From contig JAUILJ010000057.1 of NCBI GenBank assembly GCA_030433055.1, positions 1 through 16,283 of the forward strand: 16,283 nt of DNA, written 5' to 3'. Position numbers and translations under genes: made by a program. The notes under the pieces are model-generated. The model was given only the letters and a program-made list of their open reading frames with translations. It made no database searches and had not been told where the DNA came from. Below are positions 1 through 6,773 of this stretch, piece after piece. Origin of the DNA: Polyangia bacterium. Its GTDB lineage: Bacteria > Myxococcota_A > Polyangia > Polyangiales > Polyangiaceae. Every line of letters begins with the position of its first letter. Position 1 is the first letter of the stretch.

Positions 1-1
1 T

Positions 2-1075
2 GACGGCCTGACCAAGCCGACGACCCTCGAGAGCCTGACCATTCAGGGCGCCGATTTCAGCGAGCTGAGCGACGGGGCGAGCAGCTACGCGATGTGGGTG
101 AAGGACTCGGGGGACGCCCTGAGCCTGGTCGACGCACGAGTCGAAGGCGGCAAGGGGGCCACCGGGGCAGAAGGCTCGGCTGGCGCCGAGGTCAGCTGTA
201 GCGCGCTCGGGGGCAACGGCGGGACGGTCGCGGATTGCTCTTCCAGCGCGGGGGAGCCTGGAGACGCAGACGGAGACCCAACCAGCGGTGGCGGTGGGGG
301 ACCCGACGGTGACGACAACTGCCCGAACGCCTGCCCACTGGTAGGCGGTGATGGCGTGAGCGGCGGGACCACGGGCGATGATGGGGGCGATGGTGCCAAT
401 GGATTACCCGGTGGAATTTCAATGGACGCGCTGGGCGCGTTCTCCGCGCTGGGCGACTGGCAAGGCAGCCTGGGGAGTCCAGGGGAGCGGGGCAAACACG
501 GCACTGGCGGGGGCGGCGGCGGCGCCGGGGGCACGAAGCGCTTTCGTGCGTGCTTCGGCTGCGGCACGCTGCTCGGTGGACCCGGCGGCAAGGGCGGTGA
601 CGCGGGCTGCGGGGGTGGCGGCGGCCAGGCAGGCGGAGTCGGCGGTGGTGCGTTCGGGATCGTGCTCCTCGACTCGAACTTGAGCCTCGAAGGATCCTAT
701 GTCGCGGGCGGCCTGGGAGGCAAAGGCGGTCGCGGTGGCGACGGCGCGATGGGTGGTACGGGGGTCACCGGCGTGGGCGGCGCCGACGGCGGCTCCCAGA
801 AGTGCGGGGCCATCACCTACTTCTCGGCGGGCGGTGGAAACGGCGGAGACGGCGGAGATGGCGGAGATGGCGGCGGAGGAGCCGGGGGCAACGGTGGCGT
901 TTCCATCGCGATCGCACTAATTGGCAAGTCGGTTGTCAGCGAAGGCGACGGTGTCATCATCGATCGCGGCACGCCCGGTGTGGGCGGCCCCGGTGGACAA
1001 GGTGGGAACGACGCGCAACCAGGCATCAAGGGCGAGGTCTTCGGCTCCAAGGAGTTCTCGACGAGCATGCCTTGA
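2..1075 (+). CDS. Glycine-rich PGRS-like protein with beta-helix-like strands, 5' end missing
   Basis: The frame is open from the window edge, so this is the C-terminal ~357 residues of a longer protein; the first Met inside the window (base 92) is probably internal. Long GGxGG/GGDGG tracts alternate with three short hydrophobic strand-like segments: one around AMWVKDSGDALSLVDARVEGG (about bases 89-151), one at bases 650-721 (GIVLLDSNLSLEGSYVAGG), and one at 898-1010 (VSIAIALIGKSVVSEGDG). The first two share a D-S-x-L-S-L core followed by a V-x-GG turn, which suggests repeated strand-plus-loop units as in parallel beta-helix surface proteins. Several cysteines (DDNCPNACP, FRACFGCG) sit in the loops and could form disulfides outside the cytoplasm. 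Glycine-rich proteins of this kind are common in myxobacteria and have no known function. Export and surface location are inferred, because any signal peptide lies outside the window. The gene ends in TGA and the next gene probably begins inside it. Confidence 0.72.
   Translation, partial: DGLTKPTTLESLTIQGADFSELSDGASSYAMWVKDSGDALSLVDARVEGGKGATGAEGSAGAEVSCSALGGNGGTVADCSSSAGEPGDADGDPTSGGGGGPDGDDNCPNACPLVGGDGVSGGTTGDDGGDGANGLPGGISMDALGAFSALGDWQGSLGSPGERGKHGTGGGGGGAGGTKRFRACFGCGTLLGGPGGKGGDAGCGGGGGQAGGVGGGAFGIVLLDSNLSLEGSYVAGGLGGKGGRGGDGAMGGTGVTGVGGADGGSQKCGAITYFSAGGGNGGDGGDGGDGGGGAGGNGGVSIAIALIGKSVVSEGDGVIIDRGTPGVGGPGGQGGNDAQPGIKGEVFGSKEFSTSMP
842..877 (+). repeat. 9-bp tandem repeat coding Gly-Gly-Asp
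   Basis: Three consecutive copies of GGCGGAGA(C/T), followed by a degenerate fourth (GGCGGCGGA), encode GGDGGDGGDGGGG in the glycine-rich gene. Such short in-frame repeats can expand or contract by slippage without breaking the frame. The repeat lies wholly inside the coding region. Confidence 0.7.
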
Positions 1076-2528
1076 TGCGCTGGTCATCTGCGCATGTCTG
1101 GGGGGTGAGGTCAGCTGCGAGCGCGCCTCTCCCCCCCGGGCTGCGCCCAAAACCGTTGCCGCCAGCACCTCGTCCGCAGCGCCCAGATCGACACAGGCTG
1201 CGCCCCCAGGTTACCTAGTTTCCCTGCGGCAAACTTCCATAGACGTTCAGCTGTGCTTCGCCGCTGATCCTGGGAGCGCGATGCTACCTCATGAAGCGGC
1301 GCCCGCTCCGCTCGTGGAGAGCATGCAGCTGCGGCACGCCGGGGAGACCAGCCAGCTGCAACGCACCGAACGAGGCTTCGCGCTGCCGAGCAGCGCTGGC
1401 GCGGGTGACTGCGTGAGCTACAGCTTGCCCCTCGCAAAGCTGCGGGGAGTCGGCGCGCCCAATCGTACCCAGCAATACGGCAAGGACTGGCTGCTGTGCG
1501 CCGACTACTGGTTGTGGCACCCGGAGCGCGTCTCCGAGCTACCGCTGACTTTCGTGTTACCTCGGGGATTCACGGCCAGCTTCCCGTGGCCCAAGCGGGG
1601 AGGTCACTACCTGCTCCCAGTCGACGCCCACCACTGGAAGTCCGTGGGCGCGCTCGGAGAGCTGCACACGCAGCATGTCAGCGCGGGGGGGTTTCAGCTC
1701 GAGATCGCGACGCTCGGAGATGCACGGCCTGGGCCTTACCTCGACTGGCTGACCGCTTCTGCCAGGGCCGCCAGCCTCGCCTTCGCGGGGGAGCCTACGC
1801 TGTCTGCTCTGGTCGTCCTGGCTCCCGAGCCCGCGCGCGAGGATTCATTCGGTTTCGCGTTTCACGGCGGAGGTCGCTCGAGCCTGATCTGGGCGGCGAA
1901 GAGCGCGACGACGGGAGACATCGGGACGGACTGGGCGGCTACTCACGAGCTGTTTCACCTGCTGATGCCGTACGTGCGCCTGGAGGACGCCTGGTTCAGC
2001 GAGGGCCTGACCACGTACTACACCGCCATCCTGCGTGGTCGCGCCGGTGCTCTCACGGACAAAGAAGTGTGGTGGGAACTGGTGGACGGCTTCGAGCGCG
2101 GCAGCCACGTAGCGGGGGATCTGCCACTGCAACGCGAGAGCGAACAGATGCACGAGCACCACAGCTACTGGCGCGTCTACTGGTCGGGCGCCGCCATAGC
2201 CCTCGCCTGGGAGCTGCAGCTAGCCAGAGCCGGAAAGAGCTTGGACCAGCTCATGCGCACCCTTGGGAGATACGCACGAGAGGCGCCCGCGCTCTGGACC
2301 GCTGAAGACCTGATAATCCGTGCAGAAAAAGAACTTGGAGTGTCATTGTGGTCCGTCGCGCGCCCAGCGCTCGAGCGCAAAGCCTTCTTCGACTACCAGC
2401 CCTTGCTGGACCAGCTCGGCGTGCATGGGGACTCACGAAACCTCAGCCTGCGCGAGGCCAAGCTCGCCGCGCTCCGCCAGCGGCTGACCCAGCACGCTGT
2501 CCAGGCCTCGCTCACCGCTGACCGCTGA
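1002..2528 (+). CDS. Gluzincin metallopeptidase, M61/M1-like, probably exported
   Basis: With a GTG start at 1002 the product has 508 residues. The zinc site is H315-E-L-F-H319, and the third ligand is probably E334 in WFSEGLTTYY, a block typical of M61 and M1 (gluzincin) aminopeptidases. Only 14 residues separate H319 from E334, shorter than the 18 usual in M1. The region before it looks like the beta-rich domain of M61 enzymes. No C-terminal PDZ domain of the kind found in many M61 proteins is visible. The extreme N-terminus has arginines followed by ALVICACLGG and several cysteines, suggesting a signal peptide or lipoprotein signal, but the lipobox is not canonical. The start is uncertain. 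The frame is open back to ATG 921, deep inside the upstream gene. GTG 1002 overlaps that gene by 74 bases, and the next ATG (1281) would remove the signal-like segment. Same strand as the glycine-rich gene, so probably co-transcribed. Substrate unknown. Confidence 0.72.
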   Translation: MGTTRNQASRARSSAPRSSRRACLDALVICACLGGEVSCERASPPRAAPKTVAASTSSAAPRSTQAAPPGYLVSLRQTSIDVQLCFAADPGSAMLPHEAAPAPLVESMQLRHAGETSQLQRTERGFALPSSAGAGDCVSYSLPLAKLRGVGAPNRTQQYGKDWLLCADYWLWHPERVSELPLTFVLPRGFTASFPWPKRGGHYLLPVDAHHWKSVGALGELHTQHVSAGGFQLEIATLGDARPGPYLDWLTASARAASLAFAGEPTLSALVVLAPEPAREDSFGFAFHGGGRSSLIWAAKSATTGDIGTDWAATHELFHLLMPYVRLEDAWFSEGLTTYYTAILRGRAGALTDKEVWWELVDGFERGSHVAGDLPLQRESEQMHEHHSYWRVYWSGAAIALAWELQLARAGKSLDQLMRTLGRYAREAPALWTAEDLIIRAEKELGVSLWSVARPALERKAFFDYQPLLDQLGVHGDSRNLSLREAKLAALRQRLTQHAVQASLTADR

Positions 2529-3399
2529 CCACCGGAGCGGATTTTGTTTCCGCGCGGCGTGCCCCTTCGACGGCGACCACGACGATCAGGCTGCCCACGA
2601 CGTGCCCCAGGCCATAGCTCTCACCCAGCACGAGCGCCGCCCAGGCGCTCGCCAGTAGCGGCACCGCCGTGAGCACGATGGCAACGAGCGCTGCGCTCAC
2701 CCGACCGTGGGCCCAGTTGACCAGCAGGTGTCCGTTTCCAGGTCCCAGGGCGAGCACGCCAAGCAAGAGCCACTGCCTGGACGCCCCAGGCACCGAAGGC
2801 GACGCGCTCAATGCGAACGGCAGCGCCAGACACAGCCCGATGAAGAACACCGATGCAGTGAGCGTGAGCGTGGGCGCGCCTTCGAGTCGCGCGCGCTTGC
2901 CGAACAGCAAGTAGGCGCTGATCGCGAACAAGTTCAGCAGCGACAGGAGGTCGCCAAGGTAGTCGTGCTCAGCTGACTTGAGGCTACTGAGCACCACCAC
3001 CGCAACGCCGAGCACCGCCAGCCCGCCAAATGCCTGCACGCGCCTGCTCACGACCTCCCCCACTGCCCGTCGACTCACCAACCCCACGACCACGGGTTGC
3101 AACGCGGAAACAAGCGCCACGATGGCGATGTTCGTCTTCTGTGCCGCGGTGACGTACAGCAGCTGATGCACGCCGAAGCACAGCCCGGCGAGCAGCACGC
3201 CGGCCCACTGCCTCGGCCAGGGGACACGGCGCGCGAGCGCGACCAGGGTGAGCGCGCCGCCGCCGAGCGCCATGCGCCACACCGCAATCGTCGGCGCTGG
3301 CAGGCCGATCGCCTTCGCCAGCACGAAGCCCCAGCTGAAGCCGGTTGCCGCCAGCAGCACCGCCAGCACTCCACGGGACTGGCGTTCTGCAGCGCTCAC
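2512..3399 (-). CDS. EamA-family (DMT) transporter
   Basis: From the GTG at 3399 the protein has 295 residues, the usual size for a ten-helix drug/metabolite transporter made of two EamA repeats. The N-terminus has the family hallmark (GVLAVLLAATGFSWGFVLAK, then PAPTIAVWRMALGG). The end of the first repeat reads LVSALQPVVVGLVSRR, and the second repeat ends with VPLLASAWAALVLGES and a final glycine-rich helix, where DMT proteins carry a conserved G-E. Members export amino acids, nucleobases or drugs; the substrate cannot be read from sequence. The frame is open further upstream to 3558, but that would overlap the preceding gene and add a charged non-membrane leader, so GTG 3399 is preferred; no strong ribosome-binding site is visible. 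It lies 94 bases after the UbiB-like gene on the same strand and overlaps the convergent peptidase gene by 17 bases at its 3' end. Confidence 0.86.
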   Translation of the reverse strand: MSAAERQSRGVLAVLLAATGFSWGFVLAKAIGLPAPTIAVWRMALGGGALTLVALARRVPWPRQWAGVLLAGLCFGVHQLLYVTAAQKTNIAIVALVSALQPVVVGLVSRRAVGEVVSRRVQAFGGLAVLGVAVVVLSSLKSAEHDYLGDLLSLLNLFAISAYLLFGKRARLEGAPTLTLTASVFFIGLCLALPFALSASPSVPGASRQWLLLGVLALGPGNGHLLVNWAHGRVSAALVAIVLTAVPLLASAWAALVLGESYGLGHVVGSLIVVVAVEGARRAETKSAPVVSGQR

Positions 3400-3493
3400 G
3401 CGGCCGTTGATAGCACGCGGCCCCCTGGCGGCAGGTCGATTCGCAAGCCTGGTCGTACGCCGGCGCGGTCCGGCTCGTTCACCCGGTGGGGGA

Positions 3494-4795
3494 TCAGGCG
3501 CCTGGAGTTGGTGACTCCACCGCTGCGCGCCAGATTTCGGGCCACGGCCCCGTGGCATCCAGGTACGCGAGCACGGAGTTCAAGCCCCACTGCAGGCGGT
3601 TGAGGAAGAGCCACTCTGGAGGCATGGCGGTACGCAGTTTGTTCGGGTTGTCGAAGAGCAAGAGCGCGTAGCTCTGCTGGACATACTCGTGGGTGTAGGT
3701 GAAGTACGGCTCCCGCTGGATGAACGGAGTGTACAGGTAGCGCATGACAGCCCACTGATGGTCCCAGTCGAAGCGCTTGGGCTTGGGTACCATGCCCAGG
3801 TCGGGGAAGTAGCGCTCGAAGTCCGCCCGGCGGTCGTCGATCACGCTCCGCGCAACACGTTTCCACGCGGCAATCATTTGAGGCTCGAACCGCCTCACGC
3901 ATCCGTAGTCCAGGAACGTAACCTCACCGGCGCCTCCGAACAGGTAGTTCCCGGGGTGGGGGTCCGCGTTGTACGTCGCGTGGCGAAAGATGCAGTCGAA
4001 GGAGACGCGAAAGATCGCCTCACCGGCGCGATCCTTGACCGCTTTCGGAGCGGTGTCGCAGAAGGGATAGAAGCGCTGGCCGTCCACGAGATGTGTCGTC
4101 AGCACGCGCTTGGTCGTGCGCTCAGCCACCACCCCAGGCACGTCGACCCCGTCATAGTCCTCGAGCAGCTCGGCGAAATGGCGCTGGTTCTGGGCCTCAG
4201 CCCGATAGTCACACTCCTCCATCAGGCGCTCGGAGAGTTCCGTGATGAGCGCCTTGCCATCGATGGGCATGCCGAGCGTGGACAGCGTCGTTGCGAAGCC
4301 TACCGTCTTCAGATCGCTCTTCAGCGCCTCCTCGATGTCGGGATACTGAACCTTCACTGCCACCTCGCGGCCATTGAACGTCGCGCGGTGGACCTGCCCG
4401 ATGGATGCAGCGGCAAAGGGCTCTGGATCGAAGGCCTCGAAGGCTTGGTCGAGCGGGCAGCCCAGCTCCGCCTCGACCAGCTCCTTCACCCGCTCGAAGT
4501 TCATCGCCGTGCTCTCCGCCTGCAGCTCCGCGAGAATGCGCTGAGCGGCCGGCGGCAGCGCGCCAGGCATGTAGCTCGCCATTTGGCCGAACTTCATGAT
4601 CAGCCCCTTCATGGAGCTCATGTCGTTGACCAGCTTGCGGGCGACCTCCAGCTCCTTGGGTGTCGCGTCGAGCACACGCTTGGCGCCGAGGCTGCGCTTG
4701 ACGTACCGCACGCCCAGCTTCGAGGCCATGCGCGCCGTGACCAGCGTTCGGTCTTTGAAACCCCTCGCCAACGCGTCCAGTTTTGCTTCTTTCAC
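3494..4795 (-). CDS. UbiB/ABC1 (AarF-type) atypical protein kinase-like protein
   Basis: This 433-residue protein carries the ABC1/UbiB signature in order: KxGQ (K68-F-G-Q71), the alanine-rich nucleotide loop (A128-AASIGQVH), the lysine of VAVKVQYP (K148), an E-C-D motif at 194-196, the catalytic NADPHPGN (D278, N283), and the DFG-like FLDYG (D296). In this family the KxGQ segment packs over the active site and favours ATPase over protein-kinase activity. Members support ubiquinone synthesis or lipid handling. All key residues are present, so it should bind ATP. There is no obvious C-terminal transmembrane pair like that of E. coli UbiB, so it may be soluble or peripheral. The start is GTG 4795, with AGGAG eight bases upstream on the minus strand. 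It follows the TetR gene by 87 bases and precedes the transporter, so the three are likely one operon. It need not be the housekeeping ubiquinone factor; a regulated lipid or quinone role is inference. Confidence 0.92.
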   Translation of the reverse strand: MKEAKLDALARGFKDRTLVTARMASKLGVRYVKRSLGAKRVLDATPKELEVARKLVNDMSSMKGLIMKFGQMASYMPGALPPAAQRILAELQAESTAMNFERVKELVEAELGCPLDQAFEAFDPEPFAAASIGQVHRATFNGREVAVKVQYPDIEEALKSDLKTVGFATTLSTLGMPIDGKALITELSERLMEECDYRAEAQNQRHFAELLEDYDGVDVPGVVAERTTKRVLTTHLVDGQRFYPFCDTAPKAVKDRAGEAIFRVSFDCIFRHATYNADPHPGNYLFGGAGEVTFLDYGCVRRFEPQMIAAWKRVARSVIDDRRADFERYFPDLGMVPKPKRFDWDHQWAVMRYLYTPFIQREPYFTYTHEYVQQSYALLLFDNPNKLRTAMPPEWLFLNRLQWGLNSVLAYLDATGPWPEIWRAAVESPTPGA

Positions 4796-4882
4796 GCGAC
4801 TACTCCTGTTGTCTCACTTGAGTCAGCGACCACCCGACCAGAAGAAGGGCCGCTCGCGCCGCTCGGCGAGTGACCGACCCGC

Positions 4883-5503
4883 TCACTCCTTCAGCCCACT
4901 GACAGCCAGCTCCAGGCTGATGCGGAGCTGCAACAACGCCGTCTCGCGATCAGCCATGGCGCGGCTCAGCCACAGCTGGAGCGCGAAGGTGTACAGCGCG
5001 AAGAACTGATACCCCGCCTGGAAATCATCGATGTCTCGCATCGGCTCGCCACGCTCCCGAGCGCGCCGCACCAGCGCACCGAAGCGAGCGACGATGCCAA
5101 AGGTTACTTCGTTGAACGCGTCCCGCACCCTGCCTGTACCGAACTGGTACTCCTTGAGGAACGTGCGGCTCAGCTCATGGTCTGCATCGTACAGCTCGAA
5201 GATCGCGCGAAAGACGTAGAGCAGACCATCGACGAGCCCTGATTCCTCGGGGATACTATCCAGCGCCTGATTGGCGACGCGTTCCAGGTCCTGGGAGAAG
5301 ACATAAAACAACAAGTCCGTCTTCTCCGGGAAGTAGACGAACAACGTGCCGACACCGATCCCAGCGCGCTCGGCGATCTCCCGCGTCGTCGTTCCGGCGT
5401 AGCCACGGCGGCGAAACAAGGCCCGCGCCGCCTCCTGGATGGCCTCCAGCTTGGCCTGCTTCTTCTGCTCCCGCAGGGAGGGAGCCTTTGCGAGGTCGTG
5501 CAT
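4883..5503 (-). CDS. TetR/AcrR-family transcriptional repressor
   Basis: From ATG 5503 the protein has 206 residues, typical of TetR regulators. The N-terminal DNA-binding domain is clear: a helix with EAIQEAARALFRRRGYAGTT, then the helix-turn-helix TTTREIAERAGIGVGTLFVYF and the following F-x-x-K-x-x-L. The C-terminal ~140 residues form the variable ligand and dimer domain, so the inducer is unknown. The frame could also start at TTG 5521 or ATG 5515, but these codons lie within the palindromic operator. ATG 5503, just inside the gene, is simplest; it has no Shine-Dalgarno and implies a very short or leaderless transcript. The two perfect palindromes at 5507-5538 touch the start, which strongly suggests self-repression. 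Downstream on the same strand are the UbiB-like kinase and the transporter, which it probably controls; the divergent cysteine-cluster gene may be controlled too. Confidence 0.92.
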   Translation of the reverse strand: MHDLAKAPSLREQKKQAKLEAIQEAARALFRRRGYAGTTTREIAERAGIGVGTLFVYFPEKTDLLFYVFSQDLERVANQALDSIPEESGLVDGLLYVFRAIFELYDADHELSRTFLKEYQFGTGRVRDAFNEVTFGIVARFGALVRRARERGEPMRDIDDFQAGYQFFALYTFALQLWLSRAMADRETALLQLRISLELAVSGLKE

Positions 5504-5506
5504 AAA

Positions 5507-5538
5507 ATTGAGCATGCTCAATATTGAGCGCGCTCAAT
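5507..5538. promoter_or_regulatory. Double palindromic operator, likely bound by the adjacent TetR protein
   Basis: Two perfect 16-bp palindromes lie head to tail with no gap: ATTGAGCATGCTCAAT (5507-5522) and ATTGAGCGCGCTCAAT (5523-5538). They differ only in the central two bases. Each half-site is ATTGAGC, so there are four half-sites in alternating orientation, and the junction itself forms another palindrome (GCTCAATATTGAGC). The array lies directly at the start of the TetR gene and upstream of the divergent YkgJ-type gene. TetR dimers bind palindromes of this size next to their own genes. The array is visible in the sequence; which protein binds it is inference. Confidence 0.88.
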
Positions 5539-5550
5539 TTCTAACCCGCC

Positions 5551-5577
5551 AGCGCCGATTGGCAAGGCCAAAGCGCT
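5551..5577. repeat. Interrupted inverted repeat upstream of the YkgJ-type gene
   Basis: AGCGC (5551-5555) and TTGGC (5559-5563) are mirrored by GCCAA (5567-5571) and GCGCT (5573-5577) around an AAG centre. This gives ten matched pairs with unequal spacers of 3 and 1 bases. It lies 13 bases from the double operator and 57 bases before the YkgJ-type start. It could be an mRNA hairpin or a second protein-binding site. Confidence 0.4.
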
Positions 5578-5633
5578 TCACCCGCCCAGTTCCACTTCAA
5601 ATCCGGGGACAAACCCGCCAACTAGGGGCTGCC

Positions 5634-6056
5634 ATGAGCCTCACCAGCTTTGAGTTGGATTGCACTCGCTGCGGCGCCTGCTGCGCGCCACGGGTGGACT
5701 GGCCCACGTACGTTCACGTCTCGCCCGAAGAACGATCGCGCCTACCCGCTCGCTTTGCCTTGCAGGTGATCGACGACGAGCTGGCCACGATTGCCGATGA
5801 GCAAGCGGCGGAAGGCGTGGACTTGAACGGCGCGTCTCACCCCCAAACCCAGGCTCGAGACCTGAGTCAGACCGAGCCGGATCAACAACGGCGCGCTTTG
5901 CGAGCGCCAGGAATCCGCTGCGTTGCACTCGAAGGCGAGCTGGGCGAGCGCGTGGGCTGCGCGATCCACGCCGTGCGCCCCAGGGTTTGCCGACGCTTTC
6001 GCGCTGGCTCTCGCGCGTGCTTGGAGGCGCGGGCCGAGGTGCTCGGGAGACAGTAG
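5634..6056 (+). CDS. YkgJ-family cysteine-cluster protein (putative Zn/Fe-chelating)
   Basis: The 140-residue product matches the YkgJ pattern: an N-terminal C10-x2-C13-x2-C16-C17 cluster (CTRCGACC), then RCVALEG (C96), VGCAIHAVRPRVCRRF (C109, C119) and a final cysteine at 129. The C...C-x-I-x-x-x-R-P-x-x-C-R-x-F block is the family hallmark. These proteins are thought to bind zinc or an iron-sulphur cluster; their biochemical role is unknown. The start is ATG 5634, preceded by AGGGG at a workable distance. An upstream extension of the frame (to 5439) would run back through the operator and the TetR gene, so it is rejected. It is divergent from the TetR gene with about 130 bases between starts, so the palindromic operator may regulate it. 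Confidence 0.86.
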   Translation: MSLTSFELDCTRCGACCAPRVDWPTYVHVSPEERSRLPARFALQVIDDELATIADEQAAEGVDLNGASHPQTQARDLSQTEPDQQRRALRAPGIRCVALEGELGERVGCAIHAVRPRVCRRFRAGSRACLEARAEVLGRQ

Positions 6057-6148
6057 TCGGAAACGTCGAGGACACGCTTGGACTTATCGAAGCCCGTTCG
6101 CTGTTGGCTCTAGGCGGTGGGTCGGATAGCCTCCGAGTTCGAGGTTCA

Positions 6149-6682
6149 ATGCAGAATAATCCGTACGGCAATCCCCCTCCCTATGGTCCCCCGCCGGGTG
6201 GCGGCTTTGGTGCTCCCGGTGGCCCGCCAGGTGGTCCCCCTGGAGGCAACCCCTATGGCCCGCCTGGCGCCTACGGTCCGCCTCCAGGAGGTGGGGGCGG
6301 TGCGATCGAGAAGGTGAACCTGCCCGCGATCTTCATGATGGTCGCGATGGGTATCGGCATGGCTTTCGGCCTGCTCAGCCTGATCCTGAACTTGCTAGGC
6401 ACCGGCATGGGCGCGATGGCAGGTGGCGAGCAGGGCATGGCGAACATGATGTCCGGCGTGATGGGCATGGTGTTCAACCTGATCGGCCTGCTCACCGGTG
6501 GCTTCGTCATCTTTGCCATGACCAAGGCGCGCAAGGGCGAAAGCTGGGGCATGTCCGTGGGTGGCGCCATCGTCGGGATGCTGCCCTGCATCGGACCTTG
6601 CTGCTGGTTCGGCGTGCCGGTGGGCATCTGGCTGCTGGTCATGCTGATGAACGACGAGGTCAAGCGCTCCTTCACGAGCTGA
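6149..6682 (+). CDS. Pro/Gly-rich N-terminus, multi-pass small membrane protein
   Basis: The start at ATG 6149 follows GAGG by about five bases and gives 177 residues. Residues 1-52 are low-complexity proline/glycine/tyrosine repeats (PYGPPPGGG, GGPPGGPPGG). Three hydrophobic segments follow, about 58-83, 102-124 and 136-167; the last contains CIGPCCWFGVP and is long enough to be a hairpin of two helices. A short KARKGE loop separates the second and third. The organisation resembles small bacterial membrane proteins with a cytoplasmic PPG-rich leader, such as DUF4190-type proteins, but I do not recognise a specific family and assign no function. The frame is open upstream to 5987, inside the preceding gene, but that stretch lacks coding character. 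A strong hairpin lies just after the stop. Confidence 0.8.
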   Translation: MQNNPYGNPPPYGPPPGGGFGAPGGPPGGPPGGNPYGPPGAYGPPPGGGGGAIEKVNLPAIFMMVAMGIGMAFGLLSLILNLLGTGMGAMAGGEQGMANMMSGVMGMVFNLIGLLTGGFVIFAMTKARKGESWGMSVGGAIVGMLPCIGPCCWFGVPVGIWLLVMLMNDEVKRSFTS

Positions 6683-6697
6683 TCTCCCGTCAACGCT

Positions 6698-6737
6698 GGG
6701 GCCGCGTTTCCGTGCTGCAAGCACGACGCGCGGCCCC
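6698..6737 (+). terminator. Two-tier hairpin after the membrane-protein gene
   Basis: A perfect 9-bp outer stem (GGGGCCGCG 6698-6706 with CGCGGCCCC 6729-6737) encloses a perfect 6-bp inner stem (CGTGCT 6711-6716 with AGCACG 6720-6725, loop GCA). It lies 15 bases after the stop at 6682 and 36 bases before the histidine-kinase start. No T-tract follows, so it is not a textbook intrinsic terminator. It could attenuate read-through, protect the upstream mRNA 3' end, or act in the kinase leader. Confidence 0.55.
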
Positions 6738-6773
6738 TCACGCGTCTAGCGTCCAGTGTGAGGCTGGCGCAGA

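Noticed and set aside
85..591. Proline-rich 168-residue frame on the - strand
   Set aside because: It is the complement of GGx glycine codons (read as Pro/Ser), an expected artefact of the glycine-rich gene.
842..877. Short direct repeats as a CRISPR or regulatory array
   Set aside because: The 9-bp repeats have no spacers and stay in frame within coding sequence; they are amino-acid repeats.
921..1001. ATG 921 as the peptidase start
   Set aside because: It would overlap the glycine-rich gene by 155 bases, and the added residues show no signal-peptide character; GTG 1002 suffices.
3689..4873. 394-residue open frame on the + strand opposite the UbiB-like gene
   Set aside because: It is the antisense shadow of a gene with full family motifs; the product is Arg/His/Leu-rich with no family resemblance.
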